Below are positions 1 through 10,722 of a stretch of DNA of 64,000 nt, one piece after another. Source of the DNA: Pezicula radicicola. Taxonomy: Eukaryota; Ascomycota; Leotiomycetes; Helotiales; Dermateaceae. The notes beneath the pieces were generated by a model. That model saw only the letters and a list, made by a program, of their open reading frames with translations. It had not been told where the DNA came from and did no database searches. The stretch spans positions 1,806,793-1,870,792 of the forward strand of contig PDUO01000003.1 of the NCBI GenBank assembly GCA_003008705.1. Reading direction: 5' to 3'. Positions within the stretch are counted from its first letter, which is position 1; every line of letters begins with the position of its first letter. The translations under genes and the position numbers were made by a program.

Positions 1-481
1 AAGTAAGGCTGAGAAGGAGTCTGAGAAACGGGGTGGAAAGGCTGGTGGAGACTGGCCACCTATGAGTGAACTGAAACATTGGATGATGGAAGTCGATGAA
101 CCGGCAACCGATTATTCGCAAACTCAGCAAGACGACGACGATGAAGATGAAGACGAGACCCTCGAGGAAATGAATAGCCTCATCAATGTCGGTAACTTCG
201 ACTTCCTCTCCGACCCTTCCCTCATCAACGTCTATCCTTCGCCTACTACTCAACTATACGCCATGCAAGACATGCATCTTGATGCTGCACAACAAAACAT
301 TGACTTGTCAATGCAGTATCAAGCTTCGAGTCAAAACTGCAGTTTTGAATCTCTTCCTCAAAACTTCTTATCGAATGACGCATCAGCACCATTCATGTTC
401 GACAATTCTTCTTATCTCGACCAGCCTGTTGGTCTTGACTGTAATTTTGTACAACTCAACAATCCTCAATTCTCGTATTGA
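1..481 (+). CDS. C-terminal part of an unidentified acidic, Asn/Gln-rich protein (5' end outside window)
   Basis: The reading frame is open from base 2 to the TGA at 479-481, so the gene begins left of the window and the ATG at 62 is probably internal. About 159 residues are visible. The first part is Lys/Glu-rich; then comes a run of Asp/Glu (DDDDEDEDE) and a Ser/Gln/Asn-rich tail with scattered aromatic residues (NFDF, NSSYLDQP, ending NPQFSY). Acidic plus Gln/Asn-rich tails with interspersed hydrophobics are typical of transcriptional activation regions, so the C-terminus of a fungal transcription factor is plausible, but no DNA-binding domain is inside the window and I do not recognise the family. 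Confidence is for 'coding, 3' end of a gene', not for function. Confidence 0.55.
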   Translation, partial: SKAEKESEKRGGKAGGDWPPMSELKHWMMEVDEPATDYSQTQQDDDDEDEDETLEEMNSLINVGNFDFLSDPSLINVYPSPTTQLYAMQDMHLDAAQQNIDLSMQYQASSQNCSFESLPQNFLSNDASAPFMFDNSSYLDQPVGLDCNFVQLNNPQFSY

Positions 482-1020
482 TGGACGTGTTTTTCTACTT
501 TTCTCTTCCCTATTATTTATTTTCATCTTCATGCATCATGGTAATATGGTTCGAGTAAGGTTTTCTTTTCTATGAATTATCCTTATTGCATATCAACAAT
601 TCATCTCTCGAAGATGAATGTTGAACGGTTATTTGGGAAGGGGGATAGGCGTATCAAGAAGTAAAGGATATGTGTGTACAGGGGTTTCATTTTTTTCATT
701 TTTTTCATTTCCTTTCTCGGAGTCGTACCATGAGTACACACTCTATTACGATGTCATGTTTTCACGAACAGATTTTCTCAGATTGGATTTAGGGAGGCGT
801 TCTGTGTTCATACGTATTTTTCGTGGTACAGTATCTTTGAGAGATGCTGAGATGCAGTCGTGGACTGATTGTGTTATTACTGGTGATGCTGAATAATCAA
901 TATTACTCTTTGAGGTTTATGCCTCGATCCAGTATTCTTGGGTTTTTTGTATTGCTTATAAAGTGATTTCAACCCTTAGCCCACGACTCAAAAGTAGCAA
1001 GTAACGTCATGCTCCATCAC
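482..1020. other. Intergenic, convergent 3' flanks
   Basis: This lies between the end of the left-edge gene and the 3' end of the dienelactone hydrolase on the other strand. It is T-rich (two close TTTTTTCATTTTTTTCATTT-like runs near 690-712). I see no gene-like frame with coding character, no tRNA and no repeat. Confidence 0.5.
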
Positions 1021-2400
1021 TTAACAAATGTTCTCAATGACCTGTTCTTTACCATCGTGGGCCCCCAAATCCAATTTAATAGTCCTCCCAAACAACTCGA
1101 GCAAAATCTCAAAGCAGATCTTGGAAATGGCAGGATCAAAACGTCCTTTGGAGAGCTCATCTCGAATAAAAGCATGCTGAGCCCAAGCAGGTTCATACCA
1201 ACTAAACACCACGCCCTTCTCTCTCAACGTCTTACGAATGAGATCACGACCCTCGGGTGGGACATGGCTATCCTTTGTACCATGAATCATTGCCAATTCG
1301 CCTTTAATTTCTGCACAACGGGCAAGTGAATCATCTCCACTATAGATTGATGATATTCAGATTAGTATAGGTAATGATTTATTTTATGGTTTTTGTAATG
1401 AAGGAGAGAAAGAGAGTAAGTGGTTTTATGGCTTGAGAAGCTAAAAGTAAAGAAAGGGAAGTACTATACATACCCAAGTCCAAGAGTAGCAGAATGCAAA
1501 TCCGTAGCAAAATAAGTAACAGCAGCCTTGACCCTGGGATCAAGAGCACATCGATATGCCAAATGACCACCCAGACACATACCCGTAGCTCCAATATTCC
1601 CATTACAAGTTGGCAAACTCAGGAGTAAATCGATACAGAGTTTCGAATCTTCATCGTAGCCTGCTAGGGACTTTTTTACTTTCCATTCGTTTCCTGAATC
1701 GGTTCCTTTTTCGTCGTAGGTTAGGGGGGCTGGGGTTGTGAATTCGTGGTAGGAGGATGGGGCGGAGACTATGTAGCCTTGTCCTGCTATTTGGCGGGCG
1801 AAACGGGAGACTGGACCGGTTACTGGGGGGGTGGGTTGTGGGTTAGTATGGGGGATTTTGGGAGGAATTGGTAGGGTTTGATTGATTGAGTATTGGATTG
1901 ATGTTTGAAATGGGGAGAAAGGAAAAGTAGGATTATGAGATGAGAGGAGCCTCGAGCTTGAAGCGAGTGTGCTTGAATTGAAGTATACTTGAAATGTGTA
2001 ATCATGCTTGAATCCATTGACTGGCTCAGATATAGAATCCAGTGCACTACAGTGCTTAATATCAAAGGCCCATCCATCATTCATCTCACTTGAGCTTGGA
2101 TTCAAACCTAACCTAATCACATACAAAATACTTCCATAACACAACAAAATTTCATTGATAGAAATGAGAAGCTGGAAGTCAAGCACAATGCAACATAACA
2201 TAACATAGGTAACATAAAATAACATAGATAAAAATAACAGAAGATAACATACCCTGATAAATCTCACTGAATAACACAACACCCGGAAAACGCGCGTTAG
2301 GATAATTCGGGATGGAGGGGTGGAAGAGGAAGATTCTCATTGAGCCTTCTTTGCCGTTTGCTTTTGTGGGGACATCTTGGTGGGATTCTTGGATTAACAT
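1021..2400 (-). CDS. Dienelactone hydrolase family protein
   Basis: Three exons (2253-2400, 1474-1822, 1021-1339) give 271 residues. Introns are 1823-2252 (430 bp, unusually long here, AACATA-rich) and 1340-1473; both begin GTATGT and end in AG. Joining them restores the family run FSEIYQ-VTGPV-SRFARQ. The alpha/beta-hydrolase triad of the dienelactone hydrolase family is visible: nucleophile Cys132 in GMCLGGH, Asp188 in GTKDSHVP, His220 in WAQHAF. Characterised members open lactone rings in chloroaromatic degradation; most fungal paralogues are cytosolic, about 250-280 residues and of unknown substrate, and this one has no signal peptide. The 5' flank is TG/TTG-rich on the plus strand, i.e. 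a CA-rich leader. Substrate not predictable. Confidence 0.88.
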
Positions 2401-3951
2401 TTTGGTTTTGTGGTGTTTCTGTTTTTATGTGTTGTGCTGTGTTGTGTTGTGCTGTATTGTATTTTGGTGTTGGGTTTTGGTCTTTTAAGGTGTTTTGAGC
2501 TGAGCTGGTTGTGGTTGTGGAATTAATGTTGAAGAGGGGTACCTTCGTATGGATTGGTATGGTGGGGTGTTGTAGAGTTGATGAAGAGGGGTGGTGGGGT
2601 GAGTTTTGTTCGTTACTCGGTACGCTAGTCTGGTTTTGGATGAGTATGCTTTGATGGTCTGATTTGGAGAGTTTAGTTAGGTACAGTACCTTAGCTTTCT
2701 GCTGTATTTTCTGATATCAGCTAGCTTCTTTATTATAAGATATAAAAAGAATATACCTATTAACTTCATGGTTATGGTTTGTGTTCTAGTATATACTGTT
2801 CTATTATTCACATGCTTTACGATTATCTACTTACAAAGGGGTAGTTCTACTATGCTTAATTCTTCTGGCCGAGACAAGTCATTATTACTCTAGAAGGATT
2901 ATATAGAAAGCTTTCTCTTCCTAAGGTTTCCTTGTACAGTAGAAATAGACTTTTACTGAGACCTCTACTTCTGCAGACCAATACTTTAAGTGTTTACCCA
3001 AAGTCCCACTTTTCTCTATTTCCCTAATCGAATCCTTCCAAAAGCCTTCTAATTACCAGAAATGAAAATTTCTCAGTCGACTCCACCACCTGCACCATCT
3101 TCCAAGTTAAGCAAGCTTTCTCCGTCATTCTAGAGGTCTTACCTGCATCTATCTGATCCTTCTTCACAAGCTTAGAAATCGTCGAGTTTCCAAGAAATAT
3201 CATAGCTTTAGCGCCGAATTTGAAGTTGAGGTTGTTGTGTGTAAACGTTTTCACCAAGTAGTTTTAACCCTCTTTCCTTCCGCGAAACATGGCATGAGCG
3301 TCATCGAGATGTCTTGAACTACTTCCTTTCTACTCTTCGTCATCGATCGTTGGATAGAAAGCTGCCTGGCTTATTACAGACGCCTTTGAATTGGCTATGA
3401 GGTATAACCTAAGACAAAACTTTGCGGCTACGAACGAGAAGGGATGGATGAAATGTTGTGGCACAGTGGGAATGGAATGCCGGTGCTCTCAAATACCTGT
3501 ATCTATGTTTTAGTACAGGTGTAGCGAGTAAGTCGACTTTGAGTTAGGTACGTACCATGATGGAGTCCAGAAGGGAGTAAGTGATTGATCGTACTTATCC
3601 AGATCGGAGCGGCATGGGCTGTTGCATAGTCATCGGGATATGATGCTGTAATATTGCAATTGTAGCTGTATCTGGTATTCTGAGCCTTCTCATATCTCAT
3701 GGTGATAACGGTAGAGGGTTGGCAGCAACGGCTTTTTGGGGGTTCGATCAAGATTTCAATGTTGACAGGTTCTGGCGCCGTACGTTATGGGTGAGGATAT
3801 GGGTTCGAGTTTCGGGTTTGATTTCGTTCGTCTTGACTGTGACAAATGTAGCCAGTAGGATGTCTTGGAAAGTAGTGCTTTCCCAGATGTCAGGAGAAAA
3901 CTCGATGGGCATTCATAAGCAAATTCGTTCAAAACCAGAAATAACTTTTCA
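2401..3951. other. Intergenic region
   Basis: Promoter of the dienelactone hydrolase (CA-rich on the minus strand at 2401-2480), then AT-rich sequence, then the 3' flank of the membrane-protein gene. Short frames at 3024-3257, 3503-3751 and 3719-4036 lack conserved motifs or a convincing start context. No repeat longer than a few units seen. Confidence 0.4.
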
Positions 3952-5263
3952 TCAATCTCTATCTCCACGCGTTGGAGGTACCTCCCGTATCCCTTGCCGT
4001 CGAGCCCATTCTGGTGACTTTGCAAGTGCCTCATAGATAGGCGTTCGAGTATACTGTTGTGGTTCCTGATATGATTGTCCTGAAGATTCTGACTTGGCAG
4101 GCGTAGGACTACGTTTCCGGCGCGTAAAGAACGAAGCTATGAATTCCTGGTATGTCTTCTTTGGAGATTCTGACTTTATAAGTGCAGGACTACGTTCTCG
4201 AGTCGGGAAAAAAGAGGCCATGAATGCTTGATATGATTCCCCTAGGGATTTTGGTTTTGTAGGCGAAGGACTATGTTCTCGGCGCTTGAAGAACGAAGTT
4301 ACGAAGTCCTGATATGAGTGTCCTGAAGCTTCTGACTTTGTAGGTGCGGGACTGCCTTTCCGGCGCTTGAAGAACATCGCAGCCGCGAAAAACAACATTC
4401 CCACGATACCTATGGTTACTCCAACGCCGACACCCGCTTTCGCGCCTGATGATAAACCGTGGTGCGCTGTAGTAGAGGACCCTGTTTGTGTGGGGAGGGC
4501 AGTCGCTGCGGAGATGGTTCGTGATGACATTGATGGTAACATGACTGATGATGTTGAAGCTTGTGGGAAGAATGCTGGTGAAGCCGTAGATGAGGTACTA
4601 GAGCTCGTAGGAGATGTAGTAGGTATAGTCGAGGATGTGGTCGGAGCTATGCTGAACATGTAGCCGTTAACTTGGGCGCCGATAATGGTCGACGAGGTTG
4701 TCATTGTCGAAGTGGTGTCAAGCCACTCAGTACCACTGTACGCTTTGGCTGTGTAGACTTGCCCCGGTGTCAACGGGTATACGCATTGTCCTGGGCCGAC
4801 ATTTGTGAAGCCTTGAAAGGTATAGCTTCTGAGTTACGTCAGTCAAAACTCCGACCCGCATCACTCACAGACTGTCTTTCAAAAAGTGAGACGAAAAAAA
4901 AGATAAGACGACTTACGATGGACAACAACCGATAAGCGTGCTCTCTGCATTCAAGCTACTTGTAGCACCCGTTGTATACCCGGAGGGACAAACAAATGGT
5001 CCCAAACTATTGACCACAGATGTACTTGACTGTCCGAGTCCGAACCACCAGGAGCTCACCTGGGTTGGGACACAGGTTACTCCTTTGACCACAGCGCTAC
5101 CATACCATGGATCGAAGGCGGCAAAAAGCTCAGGAGCCGACAGGTAAGGCCGAAGGTACAGCGACGATGCGCATGATCGGTCTATTGATGGACCTTGTGT
5201 CGTCAAGGCAAGCCAGTTTGTAGATATACCGTTGTTGACTTCGGGAGGGCGAGTTGTTGTCAT
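3952..5263 (-). CDS. Single-pass membrane protein with Ser/Thr-rich stalk and repeated cytoplasmic tail
   Basis: Two exons (4917-5263 and 3952-4828; intron 4829-4916, GTAAGT...CAG) encode 407 residues. Order: a Cys-containing N-terminal domain (about 1-160, including GVTCVP, PFVCPSGY, GCCPS, GPGQCVYPL), a Ser/Thr/Pro-rich probably O-glycosylated stalk (about 180-260), one membrane helix (GVGVTIGIVGMLFFAAAMFF) followed by KRRK as stop-transfer, and a basic tail made of four near-repeats of about 27 residues (RSP-PTKSE...SYQ-F--SFF). This layout is common among fungal cell-surface proteins of unknown function. The N-terminus shown lacks a clear signal peptide, so either a 5' exon is missed or the single helix acts as a signal anchor. 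It is not one of the named wall-stress sensors by sequence that I can see. Confidence 0.72.
4063..4379 (-). repeat. Four in-frame tandem coding repeats of about 81 bp
   Basis: Repeat units begin around 4319, 4241, 4165 and 4086 (minus strand reading) and encode the K/R-R-x-x-SP-x-x-K-S/P-E/K...SYQ-x-F-x-x-SFF module in the tail of the membrane protein. The period is a multiple of three, so copies can be gained or lost without a frameshift. The unit nearest the C-terminus is truncated before the SFF. Confidence 0.75.
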
Positions 5264-6289
5264 GGTAACATACTATTGCTGGATGTTTGGAGATGGAAAC
5301 GATGATGATGATGAACAAGAAGACGAGAAACTGTATTTTAACGAGAAGTAAAGTTGTACCCCCTTGTACACATCATATCCTGATTATCCTGATAAGCACT
5401 GATCTACCGTTTCATGGCCGCTTCAGCCTTGTGCAGCTTCACTGCCGGTCCAATGACAACCCTGCCGAATATATTTATATTGCGGAAAACTAAATTAGGG
5501 GCCGAAAGAAGGCACTGGATCAGTAGCGATAAGGGGTCGATGCCTCACAGGTTAGCTTGAAATTGAACTTGAACTTCCAGGTTCAACCTAAATTAGGTAC
5601 TTTCAGTGGCTAAAGGTACTTTAAAAACTTACAATACAAAGTTCAAGGAAATTGAAGAGTTTCCTTACCGCTAAGAGCCACTTGATGCTGGTACAATAAT
5701 AATAGCTCTGGCTGCTTTAGTTAAAGACGCGGATTTTATGAGTAGATCGCGAAAGGTAATAGACCTTGTACGCGTTGTACTTGTACAGTAGTGTATATTC
5801 GAGCGTAAGAACTGACATTCAACGTAGATCCGCTCGAGAGGAGATAAGAGAAATCCTCCTCTCTCCCTCTATACGTTCTAAATACAAGTTGCATCCGTTG
5901 GAGGGTTGTAGTAACTGAGCGACAGCTTCAAAGCAGATTTCTTTTGGTGATGATTCTCGTAATGTGTTGCCTAGCATGGGGATGAATCTTAGCGCGCATA
6001 CCTATTTTTTGAGTGAAATTAGCGGTTTTGGATCTCCCGTGACCCCAACGCTGTCGTGGTGCAAGAAAGGCGGGATCTCCAGAAGACTTCAAGAACAAGT
6101 GAGCAAGTTCCCCCCCCTCCTTTTTTTTTTTTTTTTTTCACATAAATACCCTAAAATCTTTTATATTATAATATATATCAATGCCATCCCTCCCTTTTTT
6201 TTTTTTTTTTTTTTGCAAAAATGGCGTGGGTGCTTCCCGGTTGTAAAGAGTATGATCTGCCTTGAAAATTGAGCTTATGTGATGGACGG
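5264..6289. other. Intergenic region with two long homopolymer tracts
   Basis: Promoter of the membrane-protein gene, then AT-rich DNA. Two T-runs, about 6119-6138 and 6197-6214, each preceded by a C-rich stretch, lie just beyond the 3' end of the dead NACHT gene on the minus strand, so they read as poly(A) in its sense. I see no gene. Confidence 0.45.
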
Positions 6290-7420
6290 ACGAAATACTC
6301 ATTTGCAGTTGGATGAATCATGCAGACCTTGGAATCAACCACGGTGGCGAAAGGGCCACAGAGATCTCGGGCTCCCTCTGTCCCTCTCTCTCTCTTCTTT
6401 TCGCTCGAAGAGGTGTTCGGTTTGGAGTTCATCGTCCTGGGCATTTTTGCTTCCCGTCGACACAGTACTCTTAGTACATGGCACCGTCCAACACTCCAAC
6501 TCATCCAGTGTCATTAGACTACCTGCCGCAACGCCCATGTGAAAAAGTCTTAGAGGTTCCACTTGATCGATACTCTTATGAAGAATAACCTTATAGCTGT
6601 CCGAATTAGCATCTGACGCCAGAAAGGACAAGGAAGTACTCAGGCGCCCTTAATATCACTAGGTAGGGGTGTGTTAAGAATCTCGTTGAATTTCTTGGCT
6701 CTCTTGGAAGTTTTTGCTCTCTTGTGCAAGACATCCATGATGAAATGCGCCATAGATATGTTCGGTGAGGAATACATTCTAGTCGGGCTGGCAGACAATT
6801 ACAAACCTTCTGCCCCAAGTCTAGCTCAGCGAAGGCAGCTATGACGAGATTTATCTCCTGACTAATCTCTGCACCTACATATTCTCTAACTAAACGGATT
6901 GGTGGAAATGGTGTTCTCGAGACTACTGAACGATTGTTCGGTGTCATAACACGACCTGCTCATCACAAGGAATTTCAGTTTTGCTTTTGACCTTTCTTCC
7001 GAGCCAACGGAGAAGAACTTCCCAAGCTCCTGAAAGAGATGTGCTCGAGCCGTACCTTCACATTCATCAAGTGCGTCAAGAATGTAGATGATGGTGCTAG
7101 ACGCCAAATCTCTCTTAACTTCTTCCAGAATATCCTCCATATCATCAATCAAGTTTCTCAATTCTCGACCACTGCGGTCTTGAAGTGGTGATATAGCATC
7201 CTAGACTAGATCTTTCTGGGTGACAAATATTTACTGAAGGGGTGTTGATATGGCTTTCCCGGCGCTTGTTTTGATTGAGGGTTCGTTCTAGCATGGTCTG
7301 TTCTTCGCCAAGTTGAGCTGCTCCAACATCCTCGTTTGCCTTTCATTTCTCATCGTTTTGGTCGTCTTGTAAGACTACTGGTACTCCAATTTCGCTGGAG
7401 CTACTTGTCAAAGTTGCGGC
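6290..7420 (-). pseudogene. Decayed NACHT-type NTPase (fungal NLR) fragment
   Basis: On the minus strand a recognisable NACHT region survives. The Walker B segment IYILDALDECE lies at about 7060-7092, followed by KLKFLVMSRS, IRLVREYVGAEISQ and the PHRTYLW motif typical of fungal NACHT proteins. The frame is broken: there is an in-frame TAG near 7200 between KDLV and DAISPLQDRSG, a frame jump near 6900, and further jumps toward 6650. Coding-like sequence (ENVGAAQL-like, LGEEQTMLERTL) continues upstream to about 7420, but no Walker A loop or N-terminal effector domain can be joined to it. I read it as a relic of an NLR allele or paralogue; the boundaries are approximate. Confidence 0.72.
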
Positions 7421-8295
7421 CTGACCATGACTGGACTAATTCCTGAGTTATGCGCCGCTATTTGTCCGATATCTATATTGCTGGAAGCTACAACAAGAGC
7501 AAAGTCGAGGGTTGTCCTGTAGGGGCTAATAAGATGGTGAGGTAGATACAAACATACTAGAGTCAGCACATGACCATGACAAAAAGAGGGGAACTGCACG
7601 TCAGTCTGAAGGTGTTGATTGGATAAGGGACAGGCCTTTCTAACCGTTACCTTATGCAGGTGCTGGAGTGCTAACGCTGCAGGTATCTCTAGACGTACTG
7701 TAGCTAACGCCACGCTATCCCCACGATACAAGATAAAGGCCACGCAGACACGACACCAGTAATGATTACCTAGGCTGTGTAAAATGGACACAAAATATCA
7801 CAACACCATAGATAGGCTTATTGTATGGTTGATGCTGCTTCTTCTCTTTTATTAATATCGTGACGTTATGTTGTGGAAGGATGAAAGTGTGGTGACGCAG
7901 TGTCAACCGATGACATGCAAGGTCAAGGCTTGACATTTCGCATGGTTGGCCGGCTTGTTCGGCCGCTTGATCGATTATTTGGCTTCAGAAATTTGCTTGG
8001 CAAAATAGCATCCCTTTCCGAAAAGTCCACCCGATAAGGAATTCCCACAACACCATCTCTTGCCCGCGCCCTCTGCAGCTTTCATTCCTTCCATACAGTT
8101 CTCTTAGTACCCATCCTAGCCCCTCCTATCATCAACAGCTTCATTGCCCTTCCTGTCCTGCGACAAACTACCTTTCCGATAGCTTCGTCCAAATATACCT
8201 ACTTCAAGTTGCCAGGTAGCCAAAACTTGACGACACGCGGCACGCGACAACCTGATCAACGAGATTGGCAAGTCGACATTTTAACTGTGTAGAAT
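7421..8295. other. Intergenic, promoter of PIS1
   Basis: The 7421-7800 part may be more eroded NLR sequence, but it shows no motif I can name. The last 300 bases before the PIS1 start are C/T-rich on the plus strand (for example CTACCTTTCC and CCCTTCCTGTCC), as in many fungal housekeeping promoters. Confidence 0.4.
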
Positions 8296-9312
8296 ATGTC
8301 CGGTGTTCGAACTCGGAGGCAGGCTGCTGCGGTTTCTTCTCCCTCAACACCTACACCTGCGTCGAAGAACCAAGTCATCATGAATGGAAACCGAGCAGCT
8401 AAGGCTGCAGCGAAGGAGGCCTACCCCAGGGAGAACATCTTTCTCTTTTATCCCAACATCATCGGTCAGTAGCACTTTAGATGGGTTAGTTGCACAATGC
8501 TAACGTATTGCAGGCTACTTCCGAATTGTCCTAGCCTTCGGAGCTCTCTACTACATGCCTCTCCATCCTCGTACTTGCTCCCTCCTATACAGCATATCAT
8601 GCCTGCTCGATGCCTTGGATGGATATGCTGCGCGATACTTTGAGCAGTCCACCAAATTCGGTGCTGTCCTTGACATGGTAACGGATCGTTGCACAACCGC
8701 CTGCCTACTTGTTTTCCTCTCCTCCGCCTGGCCACGATGGGCTCTACTTTTCCAGGGCCTTATCTCCTTGGATTTAGCTAGCCACTATATTCACATGTAT
8801 GCCACACTTGTCATGGGAAACTCTGACCAGAGCCACAAGAAGGTGGATAAGTCCAGGAGCTATATTCTTCATCTGTACTACACAAACAAGGTATTTGTGA
8901 TTTTCTGTTGAAGACAACTACAAGCTGATAACTATAGACTGTTCTGTTCCTCTTCTGCGCCCTCAATGAAGTCTGCTTTATCGCCCTCTACCTTCTCTCC
9001 TTCTCCTCGCCATACCTTTCTCCTTCCTTGCTCCAAACAGCTGCGGGCAGCTCAGGCAGCACTCTCCAGCCTGGCAGTCCCTCGGCCCCTGTGGTATCCT
9101 CTTTGTTCCCCAACCCATACAGCGCTGGTGCTCTAGAGATGGCACGAGCAAATAAGATGGACTCTTTTGTTCCATGGGTGATCTTTGCCGTCAGTCTGCC
9201 AGTCATGCTAGGCAAGCAGTTCATCAACGTGGTGCAGCTTGTCAAAGCATGTAACTGGTTGGCCGAGGGAGATATCGAGGCCAGACGGGCTGCGGGTCTA
9301 CCAAGAAAGTAG
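8296..9312 (+). CDS. PIS1: CDP-diacylglycerol--inositol 3-phosphatidyltransferase (phosphatidylinositol synthase)
   Basis: Three exons (8296-8464, 8514-8890, 8938-9312) encode 306 residues; introns are 49 and 47 bp. The CDP-alcohol phosphatidyltransferase signature D-x2-DG-x2-AR-x8-G-x3-D-x3-D is complete: Asp89, Asp92-Gly93, Ala96-Arg97, Gly106, Asp110, Asp114. The enzyme joins CDP-diacylglycerol and myo-inositol to make phosphatidylinositol in the endoplasmic reticulum membrane; several hydrophobic segments (LLVFLSSAWPRWALLFQGLI, VLFLFCALNEVCFIALYLL, FVPWVIFAVSLPVML) fit the multi-pass fold. SHYIHMYATLV and HKKVDKSRS after the signature fit PI synthase rather than choline or cardiolipin branches. 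It is longer than yeast Pis1 because of a Ser/Pro-rich N-terminus and a Gly/Ser/Pro-rich loop near residues 205-225. Essential housekeeping gene. Confidence 0.95.
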
Positions 9313-10722
9313 AAGCAGAAGTGATGGTAGGAGTGATTCTTGGAATCTTGGTTTAATGGTGGCGCGTCAAGCTTTGGACGTGGAACATTCTTCGTTTGGC
9401 CTGTTGTGAGCGGCTTGCACCCATTGCGTGCATGGTGTTGGTACTTTCATACTCTCGTTCTTGTACTTATAGGGTTTACGGTAGCTACATGCCTCAAATT
9501 ATGTAGTCCCTTTTTTGGCCGACAACTGCTATTGTGGGAATCTAGAGGATAGTCGGGCGTTGAATCGGAAGGAAACGTTCGTTTGTATTTCAAGCATTTT
9601 AAGGGGATCCAAATCCATATATAGTAATCAATAATTTACCAAGATTAAAAATAGGTGATCTTCCCCCATCTCTCTCTCCCCATTCGGAAGCAATAATTAA
9701 TTGTGGCTCTGCGCTGCTCCAGCCTCCAAGAAATTATTTGGACCTCGAATCGAGCACCGGCGTCATAAGTGTCTCAAGACTGGAAGAGGATAGTGGGGTT
9801 ACAGTACCACTTCTGTACTCGGTACCTCTTTCGGGGCGGCCGCTGGGATACTTCCTTGGGATGATCAGATGTTGCATGAACATTGATCTAGAATTATGCA
9901 AATTTGTGAGAGCTCAAACAAGGTAAAAGTCCAGATGCTTTGGTGAATACTTGTATGAACTGCAAAAAAAAAAAAAAAAAAAAAAAAAANAAAAAAAAAA
10001 AAAAAAAAAAACAAACAAACAAAAGGAGAAAAGGAGACAACGAATATTGTGGAATGTATATCCTCCCGCCCGTTAAATTTGCGTAGAGAAAAAAGTCTTT
10101 GGAATTTCCCCCGCATCTCTGGCTGTAGGATCAGCTGTCCAAAGCCCTTAAACTCGGCAAACTGATACGATATGTGCTTGTGATTGTGGATTTTGGATGA
10201 GTTTGAAGCTGCATCCTCCATTATTCTGCCATCTGCACTGTCTTGAATCAGCGCATTTGCTGTCCCTGTACATGCTGTAGCCCCTCAACGGTGAACCTTT
10301 GGCTAGCTTTCTGGCTAGCTTTCTGTAGCTTCTGTATCTTCTGTAGCTCCTGTAGCCAATCCCAAGTCTGCCATTATTGGGTTCGGGAAGAATCGCTGAT
10401 CCCCGCCGAGGTTGCTACAAGTGGCAAGGGGGGTAGTCGAATCAACGCAGTTGGGGACCCAGTTGGGAACCTCGTCAAATACCAGAGGACTCTATTAGGC
10501 ATGGTAGTGTCTACGGAACATGTACGGTAAAGTGGTACAGTCTGGCGCTCAACCTCAACTGCATATTCCATGCACGCTGTTCCTCAAGATTCCCCCCAAC
10601 CCAACTCCTAACCTTTTTTTTTTGGATATCTGAATACAACCTCTCACACTTTTTCGAATGCCTTGAAATTTACACGCCAAAGGGATTGAGTCTATCTCAA
10701 CCCGCCAATTCCTTTTTTAAAC
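9313..10722. other. Intergenic region with long A-tract and short tandem repeats
   Basis: It holds the A-tract described separately and, at about 10298-10355, imperfect tandem copies of GGCTAGCTTTCT and TAGCTTCTGTA/TCTTCTGTA. The last 150 bases are C/T-rich and form the promoter/leader of the next gene. No gene seen. Confidence 0.45.
9964..10011. repeat. 48-base A homopolymer interrupted by one ambiguous base
   Basis: The run is all A except an N at 9990, followed by (ACAA)n. The N probably marks uncertain length at the middle of the homopolymer, so distances across this point may be wrong. It could be a retroposed poly(A) tail, but no target-site duplication or source gene is visible. Confidence 0.8.
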
